This document shows, piece after piece, positions 34,304 to 42,614 of a DNA stretch of 64,000 bases. The position numbers and the translations under genes were made by a program. Within the stretch, counting starts at the first letter, position 1. Each line of letters begins with the position of its first letter. The stretch lies in NCBI GenBank assembly GCA_964438995.1, contig CAYTMQ010000010.1, positions 1-64,000 of the forward strand. The letters run 5' to 3'. Source of the DNA: JABMMZ01 sp964438995 (lineage in GTDB: Bacteria; Bacteroidota; Bacteroidia; NS11-12g; UBA955). Under the pieces are notes generated by a model. That model ran no database searches. It worked only from the letters and a program-made list of their open reading frames with translations, and was not told the DNA's origin.

Positions 34304-35488
34304 TTAGATAATTGCTGTTTCTTTTTTTGTTGAGCTGATCCAAGATTTGTAGTAATCTGGCAATTCAATTTTCATGGCTTCAGTAGTAATTTTTACTGGT
34401 CTAAATGGGTCGATCATTACTGCTAGTTCGTGTGTTTCTTTTTTACCGATACTGCGTTCGATAGCTCCTGGGTGTGGACCGTGAGGAATGCCTCCTGGAT
34501 GCAAAGTAATTTGACCTTTTTGAATATTGTTTCTACTCATGAAATCACCATCTACATAATATAAAAGTTCATCGCTGTCAATATTGCTATGGTGATACGG
34601 TGCAGGAATGGCATCAGGATGGTAATCATACAAACGTGGAACAAATGAGCATACCACAAAGTTATTGGCCTGAAAATGTTGGTGAATTGGCGGTGGCATA
34701 TGGATTCTACCAGTAATTGGTTCAAAATCGAAAATAGACATAGCATAAGGATAGCTGCATCCGTCATAGCCTACAACATCAAAAGGATGTGTCTCGTAAG
34801 TGTATGGGTAAATCAATCCGCGTTTTTTGATATTGATTTTAAAATCACCGGTCTCATTGTGTGTCTCTAAACTGTGTGGTAATTTTAAGTCTCTTTCACA
34901 GAATGGAGAATTTTCTAAAAATTGACCATATTGATTTCTGTATCTATTTGGGGTTTCAATCGGACTAAATGACTCGATGAATAGCAATTTGTTGTCCTCG
35001 GTTTCGAAATGGATACTATATACTGTACCCCTTGGAATAACAATATAATCGCCATACTCAAAATCAATCTGACCGTACATGGTTTTGATATTACCAGATC
35101 CACGATGGACAAATATGAGTTCATCTGCATCAGCATTTTTAAAGAAATAGTCTTCTGTTCCATTTGTCGGAGAAGCTAGTCCAATATGTAAATCATCGTT
35201 AACAAAAAGTACTTTTCTACTTTGAATATAGTCATCTTCAGGAGCCACTTCAAAACCAGTAAAACTTCTCGCTTGTAGGTTGTCTTCTATAGCTATTTCT
35301 GGTCTAACACTATATGGCTTGCCATGTTCTTTTACCATGGTTGGTGGGTATAGATGGTAAACTAAAGATGAAACTCCAGCAAAACCTTCTGTACCAAAAA
35401 GCTCTTCATGATATAATTCTCCATTTGGTTGACGGAATACAACATGTCTCTTATGTGGAATTTTTCCGACTTGACGATAAATAGGCAT
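34304..35488 (-). CDS. hmgA: Homogentisate 1,2-dioxygenase
   Basis: Fe(II) enzyme that opens the ring of homogentisate to maleylacetoacetate. Cupin-fold metal residues lie in MPPPIHQHFQANNFVVCSF (near residue 288) and HPGGIPHGPHPGAIE (near 340). The 394-aa length fits the shorter Bacteroidota type. First gene of the operon; the region upstream contains direct and inverted repeats that could bind a regulator. Maleylacetoacetate isomerase and fumarylacetoacetase are not in the window, so the pathway must be completed elsewhere. Confidence 0.92.
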   Translation of the reverse strand: MPIYRQVGKIPHKRHVVFRQPNGELYHEELFGTEGFAGVSSLVYHLYPPTMVKEHGKPYSVRPEIAIEDNLQARSFTGFEVAPEDDYIQSRKVLFVNDDLHIGLASPTNGTEDYFFKNADADELIFVHRGSGNIKTMYGQIDFEYGDYIVIPRGTVYSIHFETEDNKLLFIESFSPIETPNRYRNQYGQFLENSPFCERDLKLPHSLETHNETGDFKINIKKRGLIYPYTYETHPFDVVGYDGCSYPYAMSIFDFEPITGRIHMPPPIHQHFQANNFVVCSFVPRLYDYHPDAIPAPYHHSNIDSDELLYYVDGDFMSRNNIQKGQITLHPGGIPHGPHPGAIERSIGKKETHELAVMIDPFRPVKITTEAMKIELPDYYKSWISSTKKETAII

Positions 35489-35535
35489 AAGTTAAAAAAT
35501 TTTAAGCAAGTTTAGCTTAGGCCTTACAATCAAAA

Positions 35536-35588
35536 ACTGACTAATATCAATATAGTTGTAAATATTGGTTCAATACTGACCAATATCA
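35536..35588. promoter_or_regulatory. Operator-like repeats upstream of hmgA
   Basis: Direct copies ACTGACTAATATCA (35536-35549) and ACTGACCAATATCA (35575-35588), 39 bp apart, and an overlapping inverted repeat ATATTGGT (35562-35569) / ACCAATAT (35579-35586) with a 9-bp spacer. They lie 48-100 bp before the hmgA start, a suitable place for a regulator of the aromatic-degradation operon. Confidence 0.5.
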
Positions 35589-35607
35589 TAATGAAGAAAG
35601 AGCAAAC

Positions 35608-36183
35608 TTACTCCTCTATAAATAGAAATACATTTTTAAACGACTTAAAATACTCAATCGGCAATTGAACTTTGATATCAGATTTTATCATTAAGTCGGA
35701 GAAATATTTATTAGATTCAGGGGTTTCTATTTGATTGGCTTTGCCAAACAATAGAATATTCTCTGCATTTTTAAAGTATTTTATTGGTTGAATCTCCGAA
35801 CTAAAGTTTAAACAATTGGTGCCAACTTCAAGTTTAGCAAAGCTACAAAGAATGGTTTTGTCTAATTTATCAATCTTTAAATAAGCAACTTCGTTGTCAG
35901 TAAATAATTTTAAAAGAAGGTTTTCATCGATGGCCATTTGACCTAATTGGTAATTAAAGCACGTGTTTTTTAATTGGTGCAATAAATCGTAATAGCCTTT
36001 ATAAACGCTGAAGAAGAAACCATTGTCAACCCAAGTTTTAATAAAAGTTTCATCAACTTGTATAATAGGGCTTTTTAATAAATCCTTTTCAAAATTTAGC
36101 AAAGGATATTTGTTTGGTAGCGGTTGTACCAATCCTTTTCGGATATTTTTCAACAATTGCTCTTTTGGAGTAATTTCAAACAC
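35608..36183 (-). CDS. LUD-domain-like hypothetical protein
   Basis: A 191-aa soluble protein. The start TPKEQLLKNIRKGLVQPLPN resembles the LUD (LutB/LutC-type lactate utilisation) family N-terminus in Bacteroidota, and FSSEIQPIKYFKNAENILLFG sits where LUD proteins have their second core strand, but the match is not strong. The frame starts with GTG at 36183. It is divergent from the polysaccharide locus and not obviously linked to hmgA, 119 bp away on the same strand. Function unknown. Confidence 0.6.
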   Translation of the reverse strand: MFEITPKEQLLKNIRKGLVQPLPNKYPLLNFEKDLLKSPIIQVDETFIKTWVDNGFFFSVYKGYYDLLHQLKNTCFNYQLGQMAIDENLLLKLFTDNEVAYLKIDKLDKTILCSFAKLEVGTNCLNFSSEIQPIKYFKNAENILLFGKANQIETPESNKYFSDLMIKSDIKVQLPIEYFKSFKNVFLFIEE

Positions 36184-36203
36184 GTTGTTTTGACAATAAA
36201 TTC

Positions 36204-36211
36204 TACATTTG
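36204..36211 (+). promoter_or_regulatory. Possible -7 element (TACATTTG) of the polysaccharide locus first gene
   Basis: Matches TAnnTTTG, 37 nt before the TTG start at 36249. A TTG at 36185-36187 gives only 16 nt of spacing, which is short. Confidence 0.25.
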
Positions 36212-36248
36212 CAAAGAAAATCAAATCAAAACTAACAAAAAAAAATAT

Positions 36249-37985
36249 TTGCAAACACACAGGAACGCCATATTAGACACTATTAAGAGCATCAAACTTT
36301 TGCTTGACAAGCAAAGTTTATCAAAGGGCAAACGATTGTTGTTTTTTACAAGTTTGGTTTCTATTGCAGATGTAATCGCATTGGCAGGAGTAGTGCCAGT
36401 TTTAATGCTTGCAGTTGATGGAGATTTTTTAGAGAAAAGTAGAAAATTGCGCTATTTATACAAATTATTTGGTCTTGAAAATGAGGCGAAATTTTTAATT
36501 GCAATGATCTTTTCAGTAGTATTTTTCTTTGTTATTAAAAACATTTTTGCTGTTATCATACAGAAAAGTGTTCATAAACTTTGTACCATGCTGGTCCAAA
36601 ATTTTACTGAAAGCACATTCTATCATGTCATCAATCAACCTTTCGAGACAATCGTCAACAAAGGCACAACAGATTTTTTAAATAAAATTCATTTCAACTC
36701 TGTCTATTTTGCCACTGGAATTCTAATTCCATTTGTAAATATAGTTGGAGAAAGCCTGGTGATTTTCTTCATTCTGGTTTTTATAGTTTGGTTTAATCCA
36801 GCAGTATTCTTTATGATAATACTCATAACTGCGCCTGCTTTCTATTTTATCAATAGCACCATCAAACAAAAGATTTATGAGTTGGGTGAAAAAACAAAAG
36901 GTAGGAGAGAAGACACTATCGAGAGTTTAAATATTGGAATGAATGGACTAGTGGATGTTAAAGTAAACCATTCAGGAGGTTTTTTCATTAAAGATTTTTT
37001 AGTGAAACAGCGCTATTTAATCAACTGTGACTTAAAATCGATTTATTATCAGGCTATACCAGCTAGGGCTAATGAAATAGTTGTTTTGGCTGGCGTCATC
37101 ATTTTGGTGATTTATGGATACTTTTTTTCAGAGAATCCCGCTGGTTTGAGAGCGCTTGCAGCGGTTTTTGTGCTTTCTGTATTTAGATTAGTGCCTGCTT
37201 TAAACAGATTGTTAATTGGTGTGATGAAGTTGAAATTGCATCAACACACTATCGAGTTTTTATACCACAACAAGACCAATAATAAATTGCCAAATCTGCA
37301 TCAATTACATTTCAATACTTCCATCAAATTGAAGAACATAAGCTACCAGTTTAGCGATGCTTCTTCTCCAATCATACAGGATGTTGATATTGAAATCAAG
37401 AAAGGCTCTGTGTTTGGAATTGTTGGTAAAAGCGGAAGTGGCAAGAGCACTTTGATGAAAATTATTTCTGGTTTAATTGGTACACAAAAGGGAGAGGTGT
37501 CAGTAGATGATGTGGTCATTAATTCTGGAAATGTTCAATCTTGGCAAAATCAAATCGGATTTGTCCATCAAAATCCATTTATTTTCAATAAGACATTGCA
37601 AGAAAACATTACCCTAAGCATTGGTTGTGACAGAGAAAAATTGGAAAAAGCCATTCAATTATCAGGATTAGCAGAATTTGTAAGCTTATTGCCCAATGGT
37701 ATTGAGACCACTTTGGGTGAACAAGGCTCGAAAATAAGCGAAGGTCAAAAACAAAGAATTGCCATTGCTAGGGCATTGTATAAAGAAGCAAGTTTGTTGT
37801 TGTTTGACGAAGCAACAAACTCTTTAGATATTGCAACCGAAGACATCATCATTGAAAGTTTACAAAATTTGAAGAAACAAAATGTAACTATCATTATTAT
37901 TGCACATCAGAAGCGCATTTTGGAAATTTGTGATTCTGCATATACTATAGATCAATCAAATAATAAGAAAAATGAGCATGAATAA
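36249..37985 (+). CDS. PglK-like ABC flippase (fused membrane and ATPase domains)
   Basis: A 578-aa half-size ABC exporter. Residues 1-325 hold about six TM helices with the PglK-like opening (RLLFFTSLVSIADVIALAGV). The ATPase domain (about 340-575) has Walker A GIVGKSGSGKSTLMKI, signature KISEGQKQRIAIARAL, Walker B ASLLLFDEATNSLD and the switch His in IIIIAHQ. PglK-type proteins flip lipid-linked oligosaccharides across the inner membrane; position at the head of a glycan locus supports this. The frame has no suitable ATG: translation appears to begin at TTG (36249), as the next ATG is about 50 codons in. It overlaps the next gene by 14 bp. Confidence 0.85.
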   Translation: MQTHRNAILDTIKSIKLLLDKQSLSKGKRLLFFTSLVSIADVIALAGVVPVLMLAVDGDFLEKSRKLRYLYKLFGLENEAKFLIAMIFSVVFFFVIKNIFAVIIQKSVHKLCTMLVQNFTESTFYHVINQPFETIVNKGTTDFLNKIHFNSVYFATGILIPFVNIVGESLVIFFILVFIVWFNPAVFFMIILITAPAFYFINSTIKQKIYELGEKTKGRREDTIESLNIGMNGLVDVKVNHSGGFFIKDFLVKQRYLINCDLKSIYYQAIPARANEIVVLAGVIILVIYGYFFSENPAGLRALAAVFVLSVFRLVPALNRLLIGVMKLKLHQHTIEFLYHNKTNNKLPNLHQLHFNTSIKLKNISYQFSDASSPIIQDVDIEIKKGSVFGIVGKSGSGKSTLMKIISGLIGTQKGEVSVDDVVINSGNVQSWQNQIGFVHQNPFIFNKTLQENITLSIGCDREKLEKAIQLSGLAEFVSLLPNGIETTLGEQGSKISEGQKQRIAIARALYKEASLLLFDEATNSLDIATEDIIIESLQNLKKQNVTIIIIAHQKRILEICDSAYTIDQSNNKKNEHE

Positions 37986-39012
37986 TCCTATAAAATTTGC
38001 TGTTATCGGCAGCGGATACATTGGGAAACGACATGCTGAAATGATTGTCAAAAACCAAGATTCAGAATTGGTGGCTATGTGTGATGAGAACCCTTTGATG
38101 GAAGATACCATACAAGAGTTTAAAGTACCTTTTTATAAAGATTTAGAATCACTGTTTGCAGCTAACCTGGATTTTGATGTATTGTGCGTTGCAACACCAA
38201 ACGGTTTACATGCCGAACATGCCTTGGTAGGATTGCATCATAAAAAACATGTTGTGATTGAAAAACCTATGGCACTGACCAAGTCAGATTGCGAAAAAAT
38301 CATTTTTAAATCACTACAGGTTTCAAAGCAGGTGTTTTGTGTGATGCAGAATAGGTATTCACCTCCTTCAATTTGGATTAAGGATCTAGTTGAAAAAGGA
38401 TTATTGGGTAAGATTTATATGGTTCAAATCAATTGTTATTGGAACCGTGACAGTAGGTATTATTCGCCTGAAAAATGGAAAGGTAAAATGGCTTTGGATG
38501 GAGGAACATTGTTTACTCAATTCTCCCATTTTGTAGACATCATGTATTGGTTATTTGGTGATATTTCTGATATACAGACAAGATTTGAGGATTTCAATCA
38601 TGAAGATTTAACCGATTTTGAAGACAGTGGATTCGTGAATTTTAAATTCAAGAATGGAGGTATTGGATCTATTAATTATTCAACAGCTATATGGAATAAA
38701 AATATGGAAAGCAGTATCACTATAGTGGCTGAAAATGGTTCTGTAAAAATTGGTGGTCAGTATATGAATGAGGTAGAATATTGTCATATAAAAGATTATA
38801 ACATGCCTGTTTTGCCGCCATCAAATCCACCTAATGACTATGGTATTTATAAAGGTTCGGCTTCCAACCACAACTATTTCTATCAAAATGTCATTGATAC
38901 TTTAAGAAGTAAGGACACAATAACAACTAACGCACTAGAGGGTATGAAGGTCGTAGAAATCATAGAGCGCATTTACGAGCAAAACCCATATTTAACATCG
39001 AAAAGAAAATGA
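37972..39012 (+). CDS. Gfo/Idh/MocA-family sugar oxidoreductase
   Basis: NAD(P)-dependent dehydrogenase acting on a sugar or nucleotide sugar. The Rossmann motif FAVIGSGYIGKRHAEMI lies at residues 8-24, the family's EKP motif in HVVIEKPMALTKSDC near 98, and the alpha/beta substrate domain from about 125 with KMALDGGTLFTQFSHFVDIM. The 346-aa length and its place in a glycan locus suggest a 3-oxidation step such as in WlbA/WbpB-type pathways, but the substrate is unknown. Starts at ATG 37972 within the previous gene, or at ATG 37978. Overlaps the next gene by 4 bp. Confidence 0.85.
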   Translation: MSMNNPIKFAVIGSGYIGKRHAEMIVKNQDSELVAMCDENPLMEDTIQEFKVPFYKDLESLFAANLDFDVLCVATPNGLHAEHALVGLHHKKHVVIEKPMALTKSDCEKIIFKSLQVSKQVFCVMQNRYSPPSIWIKDLVEKGLLGKIYMVQINCYWNRDSRYYSPEKWKGKMALDGGTLFTQFSHFVDIMYWLFGDISDIQTRFEDFNHEDLTDFEDSGFVNFKFKNGGIGSINYSTAIWNKNMESSITIVAENGSVKIGGQYMNEVEYCHIKDYNMPVLPPSNPPNDYGIYKGSASNHNYFYQNVIDTLRSKDTITTNALEGMKVVEIIERIYEQNPYLTSKRK

Positions 39013-39734
39013 GCTTTAAAACATTATCCATAATTATCCCAGCTTACAATGAAGGAAAGACCATTCATTTGATCTTGGATAAGGTAAAATCAGTCGATTT
39101 AATTGATAATATTCAAAAACAAGTTATTATTATAAATGATTGTTCTACAGATAATACAGAAGACTCAATTAAACAATATATTGAATCAAATCCAGAATTG
39201 AAAATTGTGTATTTCAAGCATGAAATTAACAAAGGAAAGGGAGCTGCTATTCATACTGGTATTAAGAAAGCCGAAGGCGATTTTATCATCATTCAAGATG
39301 CTGATTTGGAATACGATCCTCAAGAGTACAATTTACTGCTAAAACCAATATTGGATGGTTTTGCAGATGTTGTATATGGCAGTCGATTTATGGGAGGAAA
39401 CCCACATAGAATATTGTTTTTCTGGCATTCAATAGGCAATAAAATGCTGACTTTTTTGTCGAACATGCTTACAAATCTGAATCTAACGGATATGGAAACA
39501 TGCTATAAACTCTTCAAAAGAGAGGTTATTCAACCAATCAACTTTAAAGAAAATCGCTTTGGTTTTGAACCAGAAGTAACAGCTAAAATTTCTAGAGTGC
39601 CAAAAATTCGTATTTACGAAGTTGGAATTTCTTACTTCGGAAGAACATATGAAGAAGGCAAAAAAATCAATTGGAAAGATGGATTCAGAGCCATTTACTG
39701 CATCTTGAAATACAACTTATTTTCTAAAAAGTAA
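39009..39734 (+). CDS. DPM1-like family 2 glycosyltransferase
   Basis: A 241-aa GT-A transferase starting SIIIPAYNEGKTIHLIL, with DxD-type IIQDADLEYDP near residue 96 and MGGNPHRILFFWHSIGNKML near 124. This layout, without C-terminal TM helices, matches polyprenyl-phosphate mannose/glucose synthases (DPM1-like), which load a sugar on undecaprenyl phosphate. It overlaps the oxidoreductase gene by 4 bp and closes the first three-gene unit of the locus; a 281-bp gap follows. Confidence 0.88.
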   Translation: MSFKTLSIIIPAYNEGKTIHLILDKVKSVDLIDNIQKQVIIINDCSTDNTEDSIKQYIESNPELKIVYFKHEINKGKGAAIHTGIKKAEGDFIIIQDADLEYDPQEYNLLLKPILDGFADVVYGSRFMGGNPHRILFFWHSIGNKMLTFLSNMLTNLNLTDMETCYKLFKREVIQPINFKENRFGFEPEVTAKISRVPKIRIYEVGISYFGRTYEEGKKINWKDGFRAIYCILKYNLFSKK

Positions 39735-40015
39735 TTTCTTGAAATTTGAAAGGCTAGTTTTTAATAGCGACTTTCAATCAATTTGCCAACTAAAAATTCT
39801 AAAAAACAACTTCTTTTAATACACATTGTTTTGATAAGTTGTTCTACTTTCTAAGCTCAAGTTTACTAATGTTGTATTATAATTTTTAGGTAAAAATAGC
39901 TATTATTATACTATTTTTGATGATGTTATAATAATATCTTAAAAAACTGAAAATTAATAAGATACATTAGCCTACTCAGTGAAAAAATGGGACTGAGGGG
40001 GCAGCGCTTTGAAAT
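39735..40015 (+). promoter_or_regulatory. 281-bp leader region before the NusG paralogue
   Basis: No ORF. It contains an inverted repeat AACAACTT (39805-39812) / AAGTTGTT (39836-39843), a TATTTTTG -7-like element at 39912-39919 without a matching -33, a short hairpin at 39975-39997 and a GC-rich block just before the ATG. It is the only real gap in the polysaccharide locus, so it probably holds the main promoter and leader of the operon from 40016 onwards. Confidence 0.5.
39975..40011 (+). promoter_or_regulatory. Hairpin plus ops/JUMPstart-like block
   Basis: CTCAGT (39975-39980) pairs with ACTGAG (39992-39997) around an 11-nt loop. It is followed at once by GGGGGCAGCGCTTTG (39997-40011), strikingly GC-rich in this region. 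CAGCGCTTTG equals the first 10 bases of the enterobacterial JUMPstart consensus as I remember it, and GGGGGCAGCG resembles the ops core GGCGGTAGCG. A NusG paralogue follows 5 nt later. Confidence 0.4.
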
Positions 40016-40519
40016 ATGACTAAGAAGGATATCTGGTATGTCATTTATACAAAATCTAGACACGAAAAATCTTTGGCAGATAAGTTGACGGCCTTAGGTT
40101 ATGAAGTGTATCTTCCATTGGTCATAAAAAATTCTCAGTGGTCGGATAGAAAAAAAGTAGTTGAAGTGCCATTGTTCAACTCGTACATATTCATAAAAAA
40201 CATCTGCGAAAAAGACAGATTCAAAGAGTTAAAAGGATTTGTCAATTTTCTTCAATTCAATAATTCTGCAGCAAAAGTCACCCAGAAAGAAATCGACACA
40301 CTCAAATCAATTATCAAACTAGGTTATGATGTTTCTGAAGTATCGGATGTAAGTTTGTTAGAAACAGGTTCAGATGTGATGGTGATGGCTGGCCCACTTA
40401 AAGGATTGACAGGAGAATTGATTTTAAAAGCAGATGATGAATGGTTTTTAATCAGTTTCGAACAATTTGGCAATAGCATTCAAGTGAGAGTGCCATCAAA
40501 AATTCTAAAAAAAATATAA
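40016..40519 (+). CDS. NusG-paralogue transcription antiterminator (UpxY/RfaH type)
   Basis: A 167-aa specialised NusG. Residues 1-105 are the NGN domain that binds RNA polymerase (WYVIYTKSRHEKSLADKL, VPLFNSYIFIKNIC), and residues 118-165 form a KOW domain (LETGSDVMVMAGPLKGLTGE). Paralogues such as RfaH and UpxY act at the 5' end of long polysaccharide operons to suppress termination, which fits its position as first gene of a run of at least 24 kb. It ends TAATG, overlapping wzm by 1 base. Confidence 0.92.
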   Translation: MTKKDIWYVIYTKSRHEKSLADKLTALGYEVYLPLVIKNSQWSDRKKVVEVPLFNSYIFIKNICEKDRFKELKGFVNFLQFNNSAAKVTQKEIDTLKSIIKLGYDVSEVSDVSLLETGSDVMVMAGPLKGLTGELILKADDEWFLISFEQFGNSIQVRVPSKILKKI

Positions 40520-41367
40520 TGTCAAATCATACAAATCACACTTTTGTTATTAAGCCAAAACGATCTCTTTTGGATATCAATCTAAGGGAAATATGGCAGT
40601 ACCGCGACCTCATGATGCTTTTGGTAAAAAGGGATTTTATCTCTGTATACAAACAAACCATTCTCGGTCCAGTTTGGTTTTTCATTCAGCCTCTTCTAAC
40701 TTCATTTACCTTTACTGTCATTTTTAGTATGTTGGCGCATTTGCCAACTGGCGGTATTCCACCTGCTTTGTTTTACCTGACCGGTGTTACTTTTTGGAAC
40801 TATTTTTCTAGTTGTTTGACAGCAACATCAAATACATTTGTATCCAATGCTTCTGTTTTTGGTAAGGTGTATTTTCCAAGACTGATAGTGCCATTTTCTG
40901 TTGTAATTTCTAATTTGATGAAATTGGCAATACAGTTTATTTTACTGCTAGTGATGTGGTTCTATTACCTGATGTTCACTGATAAAATTCATCCACAATC
41001 AACCATCATATTTATGCCTGTAATTTTATTGATGTTTGCTTTAATGGGCTTAGGTTTTGGATTGATTTTTTCAGCTATGACAACCAAGTACAGAGATTTA
41101 ACATTCTTAATTGCTTTTGGTGTTCAATTATTGATGTACGCCAGTGGTGTTATATATCCAGTATCTGGCGTTTCTCCTGAACATCAATGGATATTATTTT
41201 TGAATCCTTTGATTCCTTTGATGGAAGCCATCAAATATAGTTTTCTTGGAGAGGGTATCATGAATTGGTATTACATCGGATACAGCGCGATATTTACAAT
41301 TGTGGTGCTCATATCAGGGGTGTTGATTTTTAATAAAGTTGAAAAAGGTTTTATAGATACAGTTTAA
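40519..41367 (+). CDS. wzm: ABC-2 type polysaccharide export permease
   Basis: A 282-aa membrane subunit of an O-antigen/teichoic-acid-type exporter. It begins with a cytoplasmic amphipathic stretch (REIWQYRDLMMLLVKRDF), followed by ILGPVWFFIQPLLTSFTFTV and about six TM helices; VIYPVSGVSPEHQWILFLNP is the typical gating-region loop. It is coupled by one-base TAATG overlaps both upstream and to wzt, so the two transporter subunits are made together. Confidence 0.93.
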   Translation: MSNHTNHTFVIKPKRSLLDINLREIWQYRDLMMLLVKRDFISVYKQTILGPVWFFIQPLLTSFTFTVIFSMLAHLPTGGIPPALFYLTGVTFWNYFSSCLTATSNTFVSNASVFGKVYFPRLIVPFSVVISNLMKLAIQFILLLVMWFYYLMFTDKIHPQSTIIFMPVILLMFALMGLGFGLIFSAMTTKYRDLTFLIAFGVQLLMYASGVIYPVSGVSPEHQWILFLNPLIPLMEAIKYSFLGEGIMNWYYIGYSAIFTIVVLISGVLIFNKVEKGFIDTV

Positions 41368-42614
41368 TGAGCAATACAGTAATTAAAGCCGAAAATATCT
41401 CCAAGCAATATCGACTTGGATCTATTGGTACCAGAACTTTGGCCAATGATTTTAAACGTTGGGTTTACAAGGTTAGAGGCAAAGAAGACCCATTTTTAAA
41501 AATTGGTGAAGTTAACGATAGAACCAAGAAAGGTAGCTCTGAATTTGTTTGGGCATTGAAAGATATCAATTTCGAAGTGCAACAAGGTGAAGTGCTTGGA
41601 ATCATTGGAAAAAATGGTGCCGGAAAAAGTACTTTATTGAAAATACTTTCAAGGGTTACTTCTCCAACCACTGGTCAAATTACAGTTAACGGAAGAATGG
41701 CGAGTTTGTTAGAGGTTGGGACTGGTTTTCACCCTGAACTTACAGGTAGAGAAAATGTGTTTCTCAACGGCGCAATCATGGGAATGAGTAAGTCAGAAAT
41801 TCGTTCGAAATTTGATGAAATTATTGATTTCTCTGGCGTAGAAAGATACATTGATACCCCAGTTAAAAGATATTCTTCTGGAATGTATGTACGATTAGCG
41901 TTTGCTGTAGCTGCACACCTTGAACCAGAAATACTAATCGTTGATGAAGTATTAGCAGTTGGTGATGCCGAATTTCAGAAAAAGTGTTTAGGTAAAATGA
42001 AAGATGTAAGTGGTCAAGGTAGAACGGTGCTGTTTGTTAGCCATAATATGGGAGCCATACAAACCCTTTGCAGTAAATCGATTTACTTAAAGAACGGCAC
42101 TATTCAGCAGGTTGGTCAAACCGATAAAATCATCAACTATTATTTGAGTAACGAATTGAAAACTGAGGACGAATTGAATTTAACTTTCAATCCAAATATA
42201 CCCTCATGTATTACCCACATGTCGTTACTCAATACAGAAAATCAAAAAACAAAATCATATCTATCAGGTGAATCTTTAAAATTTGCTTTCGAAATAGAAA
42301 CTACCGATATTGGAAATTATCAATTAGGCATTGGTATCGCTAGTGCTTTGGATGTCAATATTTATTCAGAATTTTCAGGCACATTAAATCTAAACAAAGG
42401 CAAAAACAGCATAGTTTATACCAATAATCAAGTGAAATTGGCACCAGGCAATTATGCTCTAACCTTCAATTTGCTATATAATGGAAAGTCTATCCAATAT
42501 TGCGAAAAGGTCATCAATTTTGAAATACTTGAGATCAATAAAGAAGGCGAAACTTACGCCTTGGGAAGTGGGGGAGGATTTTTAATCACGCAAGGAATAT
42601 TTACCGTTAATTAA
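41367..42614 (+). CDS. wzt: Polysaccharide export ATPase with C-terminal carbohydrate-binding domain
   Basis: The ATPase half (about 1-250) has Walker A GIIGKNGAGKSTLLKI, signature YSSGMYVRLAFA, Walker B EILIVDEVLAVGD and FVSHNMGAIQ. The remaining 165 residues form a Wzt_C-like beta-sandwich (SYLSGESLKFAFEIETTDIG). In E. coli O8/O9a this extra domain recognises the finished glycan's non-reducing end, so export here is probably limited to chains carrying a particular end-modification; the adjacent carbamoyltransferase or the FkbM methyltransferases could supply it. It overlaps wzm and the next gene by one base each. Confidence 0.93.
   Translation: MSNTVIKAENISKQYRLGSIGTRTLANDFKRWVYKVRGKEDPFLKIGEVNDRTKKGSSEFVWALKDINFEVQQGEVLGIIGKNGAGKSTLLKILSRVTSPTTGQITVNGRMASLLEVGTGFHPELTGRENVFLNGAIMGMSKSEIRSKFDEIIDFSGVERYIDTPVKRYSSGMYVRLAFAVAAHLEPEILIVDEVLAVGDAEFQKKCLGKMKDVSGQGRTVLFVSHNMGAIQTLCSKSIYLKNGTIQQVGQTDKIINYYLSNELKTEDELNLTFNPNIPSCITHMSLLNTENQKTKSYLSGESLKFAFEIETTDIGNYQLGIGIASALDVNIYSEFSGTLNLNKGKNSIVYTNNQVKLAPGNYALTFNLLYNGKSIQYCEKVINFEILEINKEGETYALGSGGGFLITQGIFTVN

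Noticed and set aside
36207..36248. ATT start giving a longer PglK-like protein
   Set aside because: ATT starts are very rare and the extension has no recognisable sequence; TTG at 36249 is simpler.
39912..39919. TATTTTTG as main promoter of the NusG-paralogue operon
   Set aside because: No TTG at 18-21 nt upstream; mentioned only as part of the leader region.
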